Positions 1-14,315 of a DNA stretch of 64,000 nucleotides are shown in pieces (within the stretch, counting starts at the first letter, position 1; every line of letters begins with the position of its first letter). A program made the position numbers and the translations under genes. The DNA comes from Allodiplogaster sudhausi (lineage: Eukaryota; Nematoda; Chromadorea; Rhabditida; Diplogasteridae): assembly GCA_945643635.1 (NCBI GenBank), contig CALZFC010000042.1, forward strand, positions 2,232,001 through 2,296,000, read 5' to 3'. The notes under the pieces are model-generated. The model saw nothing but the letters and a program-made list of their open reading frames with translations. It did not search any database and was not told the DNA's origin.

Positions 1-1281
1 GGATTGTAGTAGAAGAAGGCGAAGGAGTACTCCATGTTCGCCAGTTCGACTGTCATGTCAACGTATCCTGAACAAGGAGTAATGAGCATGGAATACATTG
101 ACTTGATGTCTGTTGATTCTGACCTTGCGTGGGCTCAACGACGAGTTCGGTTCGTGCGCCGATGGAGGCGTGTTGGATTTGCTTGAGAGCAGCATCCATT
201 CCAAAGAGAAGGGACTGCCTCGCTGGGCCGTCCTCGGCTGAGCACTCCACGCAGCAGAAGCTCATCTCAACACACTCGAGGATTCATTCGTCGAAAACCG
301 ACCAGCCCACGAAGACAATACTTTTTGAGCAGCATGCATAATTCTAACGTATAATATTTAATTTCATTTATTGAAAAATCTCACCTGCACAAAAATTTCA
401 ACGGGCTGATGAAGAAGGTTCTGCAGCGCAAAGATGAGATCTTCGCTGGGGCAAGGTAGGTAGATTCCCTTAAAGGAAATCCATGTCTTTATTTTTCTTT
501 GATACGTTAGGCTTTCGACAGCAAAAGATAATCCAGGAATTAGATACTACCTTAATCGACTCGAACATGACGTCGACGTGAAGATTGATGGACTCGAGGG
601 AAGTGCCGATGAAGGGCCGGCAGAGCTCGTAGAGACGGGCGAGGTAACCGCCCGGAGTGTACGGAGAGAGGTCTGCAAGGGAAGAAGACTCGCTAACAAC
701 CAGCACTGCACAGCTATTGAACATTAAATATTTTGATCTTTTAGACCAAGAGGATTTAAAGACAACCAAAGAATTGAGAGAGAAAGGGGAGAGAGAGCAT
801 TATCTATATTTAAAAAGTTTTTATTATATACATATTTTTCTCGAAACGAAAGAGTAACCATTAATGGCACCAGTGGCAGTGGATGGCAATCGTCGTGGAT
901 CTGCTTCCTTAACGAGCATTGTCAATTGACGCAACCCAGTCAGCGAGGAGAGAACTGTCGAGATGTTTTCCTCGCTAAAGAAAGTATGTATACTTGACTT
1001 TAATAGTTCGTTTCCAAGATACTTACCCAAAGAGACGTTTCGGCCGCCGTTTCTGGGAATCTGCGAGCCAGCATTCACTTGGGTCATCACTTACCTGAAT
1101 TTGCAAGGCACTTTGTTTGCCTAAACTGTTTTAGTATTCTATGAATAAATAGTAGCAGAAACAGTTGCAATCGAAAAGAAGGCTACAGGATGGTTTATTG
1201 ACCGAGGAAATAGCCAACCTGCACGGTATCGTATCCAGCAAAGTTTGAGGAGAGAGCATGCTGGACGTTGTGATTGCTCAT
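1..1281 (-). CDS. Unrecognised conserved-looking gene, 3' part running off the window
   Basis: Eight minus-strand exons join in phase: 1219-1281, 1095-1125, 1027-1060, 859-974, 551-672, 385-468, 124-274 and 1-67 (continues off the window). Together they give about 223 residues with no stop. The product looks globular and helical: a basic stretch (KRRPKRLF) in exon 3, then LTGLRQLTMLVKEADPRRLP in exon 4, RLYELCRPFIG in exon 5 and a Cys-rich stretch (VEMSFCCVECSAEDG) in exon 7. I do not recognise the family. The first exon listed starts with ATG directly after an AG acceptor in phase 0, so it may be an internal exon. The F-box-like exon at 4348-4461 ends in phase 0 and could belong to the same gene across a 3 kb intron, but this is unproven. 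The intron at 1061-1094 would be only 34 nt, which is very short, and the acceptor of exon 7 (ctcgag) is weak. Confidence 0.55.
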
Positions 1282-2090
1282 CTGAAAGTAAGCTGGGCAC
1301 CTTAAATATATGTTCGAATACAATAAATAGTTTTTAATGAAATATCTGCGGGTCATTTTTGCAGCAAAGGCGCCTCTATAAATATTGGACTTCGACTTAT
1401 TTTGCAATCTTCGCGCTGAAATTTTTCTCATTTCAGGCTCAATTTCATACACGATTAAGCTTTAAGAGAAAAAATAAGAAGAGAGACTGGAAAGGGTTAA
1501 GGGAAGGATGCGCGGAAATGAAGGGGGAGATGAAATTAAGGGGAGAGAATGAGTAGAGAAGAGTCGACTGATTCAAATCACTCAAATCATGAATGATCAG
1601 GCTGATTCAATCAGTGGCTGCTTTTAATGATTACGTCAGTTCGAGACCCGCCTTTAGTTCTTTTTTTCTTCACTTTAGCGAGGCTGTTCGCCGATATCGA
1701 ATTGTAAGAACAAAATGATTTCATGGAGAAGTGAGAGATCGCGCATGCTCGATAGATAGAAATTAAAGAAATAGAACATGAAACAGAGAAAGAGGGTGAG
1801 AAAATTAAAGAAATAGAACATGAAACAGAGAAAGAGGGTGAGAAACTGTTCAACCAAGACAGTGAGAAGAAGAAAAAGAGTGGAAAGCAGTATTTGTTAG
1901 TGTGGCGGTCAATATAAAAGGGGCAATAATGCAACTCTTAAATGGCTCTGAGGGAAGAAGACTCCATGTCTAACTTCTCGGCTCTTTCACATTGGGAAGT
2001 TGACAGAGAGAGGAGACTTCTCTCTGCACTCGTCTTCTGCCTCCGCTAATAGACCCATCGACACGGTGATGGCTTCTTTGATGGGTCTGG

Positions 2091-2132
<42 letters not shown>

Positions 2133-2428
2133 TCTCTTTCTCTCTCTCACTTCCTACCACCCCCTCCTTCCTCGAAGATCCTCACTCCTCCTCTTTCCTT
2201 TCTGCTTCTCCTTCCCAATCGCTCAACACCATCGCGCGCTCACTTACCGGTCGTTCTCACCTAATGGGTAATTTCGGCTCTAGCACACATCTTTCTTTCT
2301 CTGCCGACTCTCTTATCTCGTCGCTGTCTCATGCTGCGCCCTCTCGCTCTTCCTTGCTTACTCGTTTTCGGGAAGACACAATTAGCGAGCAACTAAAATG
2401 CTCACGATTGGCGATAACGTATGGGAGT

Positions 2429-2476
<48 letters not shown>

Positions 2477-2553
2477 TCATAGAAAAAGCAAGTACTCAAA
2501 AAGAGAGATTATGCAAAGATGAGAAAAAGAGAGCGCGAAGATATCGAGACAGG

Positions 2554-2595
<42 letters not shown>

Positions 2596-3540
2596 TGGGG
2601 AAGAGGGAGAGAGTGCCATAAAAGAGAGCTCATCAAACAAGTCGTCGTCTCGCTTAATGTGGCACTCTCTAAATTTTGCTGTTGTCTGAGCACTCACACT
2701 TCACCGTGCTCTCTCGCCCTCTCTTTGCTGAAGATCATCATCGTGGAATGCGTGGTGTGAATGGCTCTGAATTTGATGGTGGCCGGCGCCGTCTCCTTCC
2801 CGGTTTATAACCAATCCAAGACAAAGACGGGCATTTCTGGCTCGGCTCGGCTCGGCCGGCTTCCTCCCTCTCTCCCACCTTTAAATGTCCCTCCATCACA
2901 TTCTATTTTATTTCCAAGCTATATCTTTCCTCTTTTCCATCTCTCTCACTCAGCAAGATCTGTCTCATTTTATATGCTCGCACACAAAGAATGAGCGAAT
3001 CTCTCTCTCTCTCTCTCTCCTTCTATATCTCTTTCTCTCGCTATCTCTCTTTTTCCAGTATACAACTACTCTAGTTAAATACAGTAGTTACTTTTAGTGG
3101 GCGAGCGTGAGTTTTATAGCATCTTGCGACACCGGACGCTTCTGAGCACACCAGCAGATCCGGCTCAAGCACATCAAACCGCCAAGTCGAACTGTCTTTT
3201 CGGAGGAGAGAAAGAGAGAGCGACGAGAGACAGAAAGAGAGAAAGCTAGAGAAACAGAGAGAAAACCGTTCTGCAGCAATTACCGCTATTTATATTTATG
3301 TGGCCCCTTTAGATGAGTATATACGGGTCAAAAACGCTACATTTGCCCCTCTCCACCCCCATTTGCCGTTACTGTGACTTCTTCCACGGATATTCCCTCT
3401 TGTTGTCTGGCTCTCTCGTCCTCGCGCACTCTCTCGTCATGCCGTTCTCTCTAGAATTCTGGCAGCCTGTCCGTGAGGATCAATCACACGCCAGGAAGCA
3501 GTTGCGATTTGCTCCCTCGGATCAGATGTCATTCCAGCAG

Positions 3541-3592
<52 letters not shown>

Positions 3593-3676
3593 CAGACAGA
3601 GATTTAGAGAGATACAGACAGAAGAGACACAGAGAAAGAGAAAACTACGAAGAGGCAATGGTTGGGAAGAAAGATT

Positions 3677-3715
<39 letters not shown>

Positions 3716-4347
3716 AGAAAGAATGGGGAAGACAAAAAAGAGCGAATGCCTTCAGATGATGATAAGACAAGTCACGACAGACATTACGGCGTCCTTTTAA
3801 TTCTCAGAGAGGGTTACGGTACTTTGCGTGTCGAGAGACTGACTGATAGATTCAGGATATTTCTATTGTTAAGAATGCATGTTTTCAGAAGAAGTGTGTT
3901 ACACGGAGGAAGATCTAATAGTCTTAAAAATATATCTTCAAGAGTACATATTACTTTGTGTGAAATGATAGTTTACAAGTGTCAGCAGAAGATTCCGTGG
4001 ATGAAGTAAGAAAAGATTCATACTTTTGCATACTAATCCTCACAAAGAATGCAATGGAGCGAAGAGTGCAAGAATGGAAAAGATAAGAATACAATGAGGA
4101 GAAACAGCAGCAGGAGCCATTCTATTCTATTATGGAAATGTGTCTGGTCACAAAATACTCTACCTTTTCAACAGCCAATGGCGTAGATCAGTCATTCGTA
4201 AAAGATTGAGATCTTTTATCACAGGGTCGGAAGAATTTGTATAGCATGGAAAAAAGAGCTCTTACGCAAGTGGAACTAATCGTAGGGAATTTCTAGGCTG
4301 GAAATAAAGTGTTTATAGATAAAAAGGAAGAGAAAACCTTGCCGCAC
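1282..4347. other. Non-coding stretch with GA/CT tracts and a 42-bp tandem duplication
   Basis: No supported exon. It holds a two-copy 42-bp direct repeat (1762-1803 and 1804-1845) and CT or GA tracts near 2093-2150, 2434-2472, 2551-2596 (with a G run), 3541-3595 and 3680-3714. The open frames here are simple-sequence translations (SLSLSL, RERERE). It may be a large intron if the exons on either side belong to one gene. Confidence 0.6.
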
Positions 4348-4461
4348 CTTCAGGCTGACGCTGTCTTCGAAGGCAAGGAAACTGTCGATCTGCACGACGA
4401 GTTCGTCAGGGAGGAGATCGAGCAGAGAGGAAGAAGCTGCGGCGGCCGATGAAGAAGACAT
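4348..4461 (-). CDS. First exon of an F-box-like protein (partial)
   Basis: ATG at 4461 opens 38 codons ending at a plausible donor (AAG|gtgcgg) in phase 0. A Ser/Ala-rich start is followed by LLDLLPDELVVQIDSFLAF, which fits the N-terminal half of an F-box (LPdElll.I..fL). F-box proteins recruit substrates to SCF ubiquitin ligases through Skp1. The rest of the protein is not identified. Downstream minus-strand exons could be those at 1-1281, because the phases are compatible, but nothing in those exons looks like a typical substrate-binding repeat. A chance short match in a Ser-rich exon is the alternative. Confidence 0.4.
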
Positions 4462-7400
4462 CTTCACTCTGCAATCAACGATCCACTTGGATTCGACAAG
4501 AACATTGTTGCCATGAACCGAGTAATATTCCAGCTTGCGTCTGACAGAAGAGTAAAATGAGGCAAAGAAGCGAGAAAGCAGAGAAGGAAGAAGGGAAAAG
4601 ATGGCATTTTATGCATGCGCGGAGGGGCGGGCACAGCAAACAATCTCGATCAGCTGATATTGGAAAGAAGGCTTCGGCAGATTATCGCCCGAAGGGGAAC
4701 ACCGATATCCGGCTTCAGCCATCTTCACGAACATTAAAACAGAAAAAAATAACCAAGCCAAGACATGAGCTGTTGAGCTTCGGAAAATAGGAGAAACTTA
4801 GCGAGGGAGAGAGATAAAGAGAGAGAGAGAAAGAAACAGAAAGAGAGAGAAAGAGAAAGAAAGAGACTGAGAGCGACTAAGAAGGAGCTAGAGAGAGGGA
4901 GGGGAGGATAAACAGCAGAGGGCACGAGGGTCTAAAGCAGATATTGACAGTAAGCCATACAAATCTTTCACGAAAAACCGGCAGAAATCATGGATTTTAT
5001 GTGCTTATCGCAAGACTTCCGCCCTGTCAAAGAAGTTCTCAAGAGACGGAAATGGTTCGCAGTCCCTTCCCTTTTTAATCAAAATGTGAGATTACCCTTA
5101 AATATCAAGCTTATAAAGAGGAGCATCCAATTAAGTGATCAGCATACCACAGAGCAGAGAAACCAAAGTGCCAGGCAGGATTATGACCTACTCTGTCTTT
5201 TATTGAACCTCAAAAAATTTAGCGGAACACCACAACCGACGAAAGATTCAGAGTGTTTCTGGTGAATTGGTCATTCCGAGATTTTGAGGGATAAAGAGAG
5301 AGAGAGAGAGAGAGGAGGGGAGACAGATGGAGGGAGAGAGGGAGAGAAAGAGGAAAGTGAATGTTAAAGAAGACATGGAAAACAGAAAAGAATAGAAGAG
5401 AGTGAGAGGGGGGAGAAAAGGCTGTGAAACCTTAGAAATACGATAGGGATGAAGTATGGCGATTGGAGGTTACGGAATGCTCGACTTAACGAGGTGCACT
5501 TGAAGCTCTCCGGCTGAAGTGCCACTCTGTCGTCCTTTATCTATATATCATTCAGCAATCCTGCCTCTATCTCCTGCTGTCTTTCTCTTCCCTCTCTCTC
5601 ACACACTCTCACTCTCGCCCTTTTCTCACTTTCCCTCTCTCTCCCTCTTCTCTCGTGAACCCGCCTACTCCACATGCTTCGTATCGTCCGCGCGAAATCG
5701 TTCATCTCCCGTTTTATAACTGTGATTTGGGCCGGTAGACGGATGGCGAAAAGGAGTTGAATGAGCTATTTGAATGCAAGGAGAGTGAAGCAGAGAAAGC
5801 GAGGAGAGTGTGTGGAGTTTAGAGAAAGATCATGAGAGGGACTGAGGGAGCCGAGTTGGAAGTTAGGAATATAAAATAATGATAGCCGAAAGTGTGAGAG
5901 CTCGTAAGGCATCATGCAGAGGTCGAGAGAGAAAGACAAGGAGAGAGGCAGAGAGAGAACAAGAGAGAGAAAGAGAGAGAGAGAGAGACAGACAGACAGA
6001 GAGAATATTCAACTCCTCCGAAATGGGGGGTGCTTCGGCGCACTACCCTCTACTACCACTCGTGAGCGATGGCCCGATGGCTGCTCATTCTCTCTCTCTT
6101 TCTCTCACCCCTCTCTCCCTCTTACTTTCCAAGTGCCTTCGAGATAGCAGCAACAGCATTGCAGACTGCACGAGAGATCACAACAATACGAGAGAACCCA
6201 GAGTGGCAAAGATGATCGTTTTCAGAGGGCCGTGGTGAAATAAATGGTGTGCGTGAATTGCATCGACATACACATCAGCAGGTGAGATGCTGCAGAGTGT
6301 GAAGAGGTGATTGTGGAAGAGCAAGAGAGAGAGAGAGAGAGAGACAGAGAGAGACAGAGAGAGACAGAGAGACAGAGAGACAGAGAGACAGAGAGAGAGA
6401 GGCAGAGAGCAAGAGAGAGAGAGAGCGAGATAGAGCGAGAGAGAGAGAGAGAGCGAGAGAGAGAGAGACGCAGACGACGAAGGTGTAGATAATGGCCATT
6501 GGTGAGAAGGAGATCTCGGAGTGGACAAGGCAGAGGAAGGTGAGGATAAGTGCCTGAGGGAGAAGAGAAGGCGAAGAGGCTCAAAGTGTCTGGGTTAACA
6601 GTGATCATGAGTAAAAGGGGTGGAAGCAAGAGAAAGAAATGAGAGAATTATAGCTTGGATAAATCGTGTGTGAAGTCGCCGAATTCTTCCGTGATTTATC
6701 GAAACGACATTGATCAGGTCGGATATATTGTATTTGCTAGGTAGTATATGCAGTGATATCTTAACTGCTAACACAAGTGGTATTATTTGCCAAAGCGGAA
6801 TTAAAGGAAGCCAGCGACTGCTACATATTTTTGAACTTTCTCTCAAGTATTTTCCTTCTCTCCTACTTTCTGTCTCTCTCTTCCCCATCTCTTACTCTCT
6901 CTCTTTCTATCTTACTCTCTTTCTCTTTTGCCTTCTTACTCATTTCTATCCCTTGCTTGCTCCATGTGATGATCCTGGTCCGGACGTCAAAAGTTGAATG
7001 GGCGGAAAGTCGAAATGGTGGCCGAAATGGGCATCTCGTGTTGCCAGCGAACAAATCGGAGCCATCGCCGACTTGGGGAAACAGCTTGCAGTAACTACGC
7101 TCAGAATGACTCCTCTCTTTCTCTATTCTCTCTCACTCTTCATACTCTTTCTTTCTCTACTTTCTTTTCTTCTCTTCATTTGCACCGTCGTTCTCCAATC
7201 CTCACTACTCCACATCTCACCAAATGACTGAAATAAATCGCGCAGAAAACGAGGAAGAAAGAGAAAGAGAGACGAGAGAGAAAGACGGAGGGAAAGAGCG
7301 AGAGATGGAAGGAGAGAGGGAGAGAGGGAGAGAGGGAGAGAGGGAGAGAGGGAGAGAGGGAGAGTGAACTGAGTCAGCAGAGTGCCCTCTCGGCCAGGAT

Positions 7401-7543
7401 GATGATGATGTCTCCTTTGCCAAAGCAAACTGACAGAGAGAAAGAGAGTAATCTTTTTACAAGAGAGAAAAAGAGAGAGACAAATGGAAAGTGAGAGACC
7501 ATACATCTCAAAACGCATCATAAAGTCTCGGTCGAGGAAAGTT

Positions 7544-7578
<35 letters not shown>

Positions 7579-8589
7579 TGAGAGAGAGAGAGTGAAGAGA
7601 GAGAACCTCTGTCATTGGTTGTCGCGCATAAATTACACGGACGAACGAGCTAATAAATGTTTGAAATAATTACATGAAAAGGGAGATGTGCCCGAGAGTA
7701 GAAGAATAGTGTTGAAGCTCTAGCGACAACTTCCATCTAAGCTCTCTTAGAAAAGCAGCCAAATATCGAGAAAAATATCCATTTTCTTGAACGAAACTAT
7801 TTCTTTGATTTAGCAAGACCTAATTCCTGTCATGTACTGTAGGAAAATTCAGAGTTGAAAACACGTTTAGAAAAAAAACGGATTACAGTATCTATAAGTA
7901 AGTATTTACAGAGAATAGTGGAGATTCTACTGGAGGGGATACGGAACTGCTCAAGTGTGTAGAAAGTGTTAAAAGATAAGGAATGTCTTTGAAGTTCTGC
8001 TTGCATGACCGTCATCGCGCACTAGAATATCTACAAAAAAAAGGACTGCGGTGCAGACGATAAAGAAATCATGGAAGCGTAAAGAGCAAATAAAGTGGAA
8101 GTGCAAGTGTTACGGATGGACATGCATACATCAGTACATTGTACTTCTTTTAAGCCTACTCAAGTAGAAGCTGAAGCAAAAAAAAAAAGAAGTATAGTAA
8201 ATGGTAGGCTGAGGAATCAAAGAGTGCGACTTCGCGTTCTCTTCTCTGATTCGGTGCCTCTCGCGGCATCCATTGTTGCCACAGCCAATTGCTCATAATT
8301 GCCATTTCTGACTCTTGTCTAGCCTCTCTTCAGTTCACACACTCTTTCTCTCTCTCTCTCCTTGTTCTCTTCTGAAAAAGGCACTTAGCGTGGGCGGCTG
8401 ACTTGCCAGCTTAGCAGAAGTCCTTTGGATGAATGCCGCCTCTCAACCTGAATGAAGTAGAAAGGTTCTCAATTCATTGAAGGATAATAGAAGCCGTAAA
8501 AGTGCGAAGAGACTGTGATATCGAAATAATTTCTCAAAAGGTTGATAGAAAGAGAGAGGATAGAGGGGTAGAGCGAGACAATGAGAGAG

Positions 8590-8625
<36 letters not shown>

Positions 8626-9910
8626 TATGTAGAATGCCTTCCAGCAAGTGAATGCGTCTTCGCGCCCAGTCAGCGGTATCTTTGGCGGCAGACGAAAAAG
8701 CTAGCCAAAAATGTAGTCCCAAGAGAGGTGAAGAGGTGTTAACTGGTGCGTGGTGGATTTTATCATGAATATAAATGCTCTCCACTTGCGTCGATACGTC
8801 GTTTATGTGAGGAGACTGGCTGGACCTTGAAATCGTAAAGACTGTTATGGACTCCCATAAAATAGTCATAAGACTAGTAATATGCATATTCTGCAGGATA
8901 AAGATGTTGTTGACGTGGAATAAACTTTTTATGAGGCAAATGATGATCATTCAGGGTTGGAATCTGTGGGTGAATGATATGACATCAAATAGATAAAATA
9001 TTTTTATTGCAATGAAATTACACGCAGATACATAGTATGTATGTATGTACATAAATACATATGTTTCATGTAATTGATAGAATTAATTGGGGACAAGGTA
9101 AAAGGGGGATGTTTTCCTTGGGAATCTTTATAGAAGAAAGAAGGGCGAGTGCATTTATCCTCGAGTGATAAGAAAAAGAAGCTTACATTTCATTGGACTC
9201 GTCGTGACTTATCAATTTGATTTATGGCATTCCTTGAATGTATCACGAGAGACACTTCCCCCTGATAAAAGAAGCTGGCTTCTGAGGGAGAGAAGCCAAC
9301 GAGGCTCAAGGCTATGCTTCCATGCAAATAGTCTATGTAAAAAAGGAAACAACGTTAACAGTCAGAAAACCATTTTATTTGGGAAATGCGTACTGATTCA
9401 CAGTTTTGACGGAAGAGGGAATGTGGGAGAAAGGGGCGTGTCTTAACATCGAGGAGACTCGGGCTGTGCAGTGACAATGACTTCATTGAAGGCGCTTACG
9501 GCTCACTCGATCACCGATTAGGAGAGAGAGAAAGAGAGATGGAGATAGATAGAAAGAGAGAGAGAGCACAGAGAAGAAGAGTAGGCAGATTAATAGGGGT
9601 TGAAAGACTGGAGGAGTAAGTCGCATTTGCGGGAGATGGTGAGATGGAGAGAGAGAGATGAGAGCGTTGATCACTGCAGCTTACAGAGTAAAAGAGTGAA
9701 GTGAGAGAGACATAGAGTGTTAGAGAGTACGGAAATAGAAAGATGCAGAGAGCGACTTCCATCGCGAAGAGCCAATGGCAACCTCGGATCGCCGCTTCTT
9801 TCCCTGCTATCGTATTACCGATCTTATCACACAGGAAGAGGATTATCCACAGTGATGGCTTAGTGTTGTGAGGAGAAGAGCTGAATGAGGAAGGGAAAGA
9901 AGGAATTTGA

Positions 9911-9963
<53 letters not shown>

Positions 9964-12900
9964 GGGAGGAGATTGAATGATACAGAGGAGACTAGGAAAG
10001 GCCGATTTGGTTGCATTCCTTTAGAAGGCCAGCAATATTTGACGACGTTGAGTTTAGTGCATTCAAAGATCCAGATATGCGGAAAGGAAAAGTGAAATGA
10101 AAGAAAAGACGGACAAAAGAAATAGTGATTGAGGCGTTTCCACGAGAAAACAGCTGATTTTCATGAATGAGTTCCGAATAACCACTCTCTCTCTATTACT
10201 CTCTCTCTTACTCTTTCATCTTACTCTCTCTTCTCTGCCCTAGAATAATCTCGCTCTCTCTTCGCTTCCTCCTTCTACCCAACTCCCTTGCGGCTAGCTT
10301 TCCCTAATCCCTCTGCCACGGTTTCCGTCCCGCTGATTTCCTCAGCCGTTTGATGCAAGCCGCCTCTAAAGGTGATCCCCGCAGTGGATCGGATATCCTC
10401 CATTCTTCTCTTTGCGACAAACACGTTTCTGCCAACATCTCGCATCGTATTGTGCGAAGCGAGAAAGGACGTCGTGAAAGGGTCGAGTGGTTGGGTTTGG
10501 AGTGAGGTGGCATTGAAGGGGAAGATTCAGGGAGAAAGGGATATAGAGAAACAAAAGTATGCTAAAGAGAGATACATATGAAGAAAGAAAGAGAGAGAGA
10601 GAGAGAAAGAGAGCAATGATGATGAGGTCGTCTTCTGACTCGTCTTCTTCGTCGTTGTCTTCTCCCTCGAAATGGCCCTCTTCTCTTCTTTCCGTTGAAT
10701 GGGTCGTTGGCCGTCCTTGAATCGCAAACCGCGAAACGTCGCCGTGGTCGTCCGCTTCTTCGAGAGGCAGCAATGGCCTCATTTTCTCTCTCTTTCTCTC
10801 TGTCTCTCGTTATCTTTAGCAGCCTTTCTCGCAATGTATCCGCTATATATCTCCCACATTATCTTTTTCCTCTACTTCAATTTTACTACCCTCTCTCTCT
10901 TTCTTTCTCTCTCTCTCTCTCTTTCTCTCTTTCTTTCTCTCCCTCTTTCTCTCCCTCCCTCTCTCACTTTCTCTTGCGGAATCACCTTTCACATGCCAAG
11001 CAGATAAAGTAGAATTCGCAGCGGTCGTGCAGCGCTGGCGGCGCTGGCCTCCACTGAATAATCGTCAGTCGTTGAGCTCGATGGTGCGTGGCAGAGAGAG
11101 TGTGTGACTAGAGGAGACAGCAGAGAAAGAGAGAGGGCGAGAGGGTGTGGAATTAGAGGAGCACGCATAACGCAGCGAAATGAGCCATAGAATGGCCAAG
11201 AGGGGGAGAGAAAAAGAGAGAGAGAGAGGGAGAGAGAGAGAGAATATGACGTGTGCGAAAAAGAGAGAAGAGAGTCTTATGGGCGACGATATGCTAAACA
11301 TTTACGAGACATTTTATGTAGCTGCTCAAACGGGCTGCTCGCCAGAAAGCAGGAGCCGGCAGAAGGTTCATTGGAACCCATTTCGAGGCGGCCTTCACTC
11401 TTTGTTGACATCGTTTGTAGAAGACTCATTATATCTCCTGCGAAAGGCCAAGTAGCTCTGCTAATACTAATATGGAGGTGCTGGACGAACGAATCCTTCA
11501 CGGAAGGATTTATAAGCATCACTCCGCTGCAAATCACTGCATGATTATGATGAATTCCTTTGGAAAGACTTGGCTTTGACCCCGGCAGCATTCTTGCTTG
11601 TCCCCTCTCTTTCTCTCTATTTGTTTACCTCTCCATATCTCTCTCGTCTTCCCTCATCTCTCTCCTTCTAGGAACATTCCCTACAGCTGACAAAGCATGG
11701 AAATAGAGACCGATTAGGTTCCGGGGCAGGGCGGGAATGTATGATGGATGAGACCAGCAGAGGAGCAGCGGCGGAGAGGGAGCAGGGGCCTCTTTATTTT
11801 AGTGCTGTATATTTAAATACTATTTCAAATCAAGTTATTGCATGCAATTGAATAAGCGCGGGTACAAATAATGAGTAATGTGGTTGAGAATAACGAGAAA
11901 GGTAGCCAGCGAATGGCTGAGTCAGCTGCCCTCTGCAAGAAGAGCCGCCGTGCAAGGCTGACCTGTCAGAAAGAACTGCCGGTACCCTCTTCCCAAACGG
12001 GCGTGGCATGTACGCTCCTTTATTAGTGGAAGGTGGGGCAAAGAGAGACAGAGAGATATTGAGAGAGGGAGAGAGAAGAGAGAAAGAGAGTAGAGCGAGA
12101 GATGATGAGGATTGAAAGATGTTTGGAGTGAATAAAGTAGATGAGACAAATAGAGATGAGCAGAACGCCGATGGAAGTGTCTTTGGCTACAGTTCCGATT
12201 TAGGCGGGATTTCTATTCGCTCAGACAAATTGGAGTTTCAACTCAGCCCTAGATTAAGAAGTGATGAGGATATGGATCAGAGGGTGGAGACAAAGAAGAA
12301 GGAGAGAGAGGTCAGGTAGAGAGACAGAAAGAGAAGGAGAAAGATAGAGAGAGAACGAGAAGATAGACAGAGAAAAAGAGAAAGAGAGATGAAGAGAGAG
12401 GGAGGAATTAAGCAGAAGAGTGAGAGAAGAGACGGTACCGACAAGTAGTTGTAAATCTGCCGCTGACCAGGATGTGGATGGAGCAGCTGAGAGAGTGGAT
12501 GATGAGGTGAGAAGCAAAGGAGCGGCGGAAGCAAAGAGGAAGACGAGACTTCGAGACAAGTCACGCAATCAGAAGAACGTCAGATTGTAATCAGCTTCCT
12601 CTCTTTCTTTCCCTCCTACTCCCTCATTCTCATATCTTCCTCTCCCTTCCTTAATCTCTCTCTCTCTCTCTCTCCTACTTTCCCATTCTCTCCGCCGCCT
12701 CTCCCCACCTTCCAATCCCTCAGTTCCTGCATACTACATGTCTCGTCTTCCTTTGAAGTTCCTTAGAAAGATGAGATCTACAGTACTACTGCTGTCATTC
12801 GATTACACCCTAACAATTGAGGAAGAGAAATGAGTGGAAGAATGGATGGGATGACCGTGAGTCATCCATCATTCCATTACGATGAACAGTCTTTTCCTCT

Positions 12901-14315
12901 TCTTTACAAATGCGTGTTAGTGTGACAGGAAGCTCCGATTTCAACACAAATTCCAATTTATCCAATGTAATATGATCAAAAATTTGTGCAAGCAAATTTC
13001 AAATTTTAACATGTAAGAATTTTTTTGCGGTTTTTTTTTAAAATCTTTCCTCGTAATCAGAGATGAAATCAAAGAGTAAACCTGATTAGAACTGACCGGA
13101 GTCATTCAAAGCATAATGAAGCATGACTTATTTGGAGGTATCCTTGGAATGCGAAGAATGTGCTGGGCAGAACATGGCATTAGCCTATGCTAATATCACT
13201 CTCAATCGCTTCCGCTCTCGTACTCTCTCTCTCTGTTTCTCTCTGTCTCTCTTTCTTTCTCTCTCCCTCATGTTCGCTCTCTCTCTCTCTCTCTTTGTCT
13301 CTAACTATCTCACTTCCTTGCACTTGCTGTCCATGGCATGTATTCACACAACTGTTCAGCCAATACAGACAAATGTATGTACATATGTACATACGTACCT
13401 TACGAGAAAACATCTTTTCTTCCTCTCTCTACTCATCACCTAACATATCTCTCTGCTAATCAGTATTTTCTCTCTCGTACACTGTAATTCGTCGGATGGA
13501 GAAGAGAACATGTCGGAGAACCTCTGACCAGGAAAAACAGAGGAAGTTGAAGCAAATAAAATAAGATTACATGTACATAAATTCACATTTTCGTACCTGA
13601 CAATGAGAAGAATTAAAGAAGATTGTGTAAAGTTATGACAATAACTTTGAGACTAGAAATTCCAAAAATACTTGGAGAAGAACACAGGAAGAATCTTCCA
13701 TTTTCCTAAAGAAATACGACGAAGACATGTGAAGGTGGACGAACCGCAAGATATAGACCGAGGGGATAGAGGTCGGAAAAATGCACATATTATGTAGAGC
13801 GTTCGACTTTATTCCAGTTTTTCGAAAAGACTTAATGCAACCATTGCACAACACTCTGAATGAAACCAATGAAGATGAATTGGAGAAGCAAAAACAAAAG
13901 AAAAAAACATCGCGTGAACACGAATCATGGCGGAGTCATCATTGAAAGTGATAATTATGAACAATCGGACAATCAGATTGGCAAGTATGTATTATTAGGG
14001 AAGTGCGAGGAATGTGAAAGAAAATTGATACAAATGAGTGATAAACGATATCACAAGCCATTTCGATGCTTATTGAAAAAATAAAATTCATGATGATAAG
14101 AATAAGTTAAATGAACTAACCAAACTAGCGATGTCTATTGATGAGAACTGTGGGAAGTTATCGGCATGTTTTTTTCGGTTTGAGCAACGTGGTCACAATT
14201 ATCAGATTAAAGCATTCTGGTTCACTTGAAGTCCTTATTTCGTGATGATGATGCTTTACTAAGGACAAGCTTGTATTGAACGAGTGGCGAGTTTCATGTT
14301 CCCTGATCAAGTTCC
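4462..14315. other. Gene-poor interval dominated by (GA)n/(CT)n tracts
   Basis: I see no exon chain with splice signals and non-repetitive coding sequence. Purine/pyrimidine tracts occur near 4801-4872, 5295-5345, 5580-5655, 5960-6003, 6319-6474, 6880-6935, 7260-7365 (including an 8-bp gagagagg unit repeated around 7312-7362), 7543-7607, 8588-8622, 9526-9566, 9909-9964, 10190-10230, 10885-10975, 11208-11242, 12300-12405, 12655-12675 and 13223-13305. A lysine-rich frame near 13830-14084 looks like decayed coding sequence but could not be assigned. Confidence 0.55.

Noticed and set aside
6222..6629. Ser/Leu-rich membrane-protein-like frame
   Set aside because: A microsatellite translation. The same holds for frames near 2000-2482, 7123-7521, 10695-11012, 38207-38659, 40451-40957, 52902-53244 and 61070-61566.
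13681..14092. Possible decayed coding sequence (KDLMQPLHNTLNETNEDELE; KCEECERKLIQ)
   Set aside because: The frame shifts midway, no splice sites rescue it, and no family was recognised.
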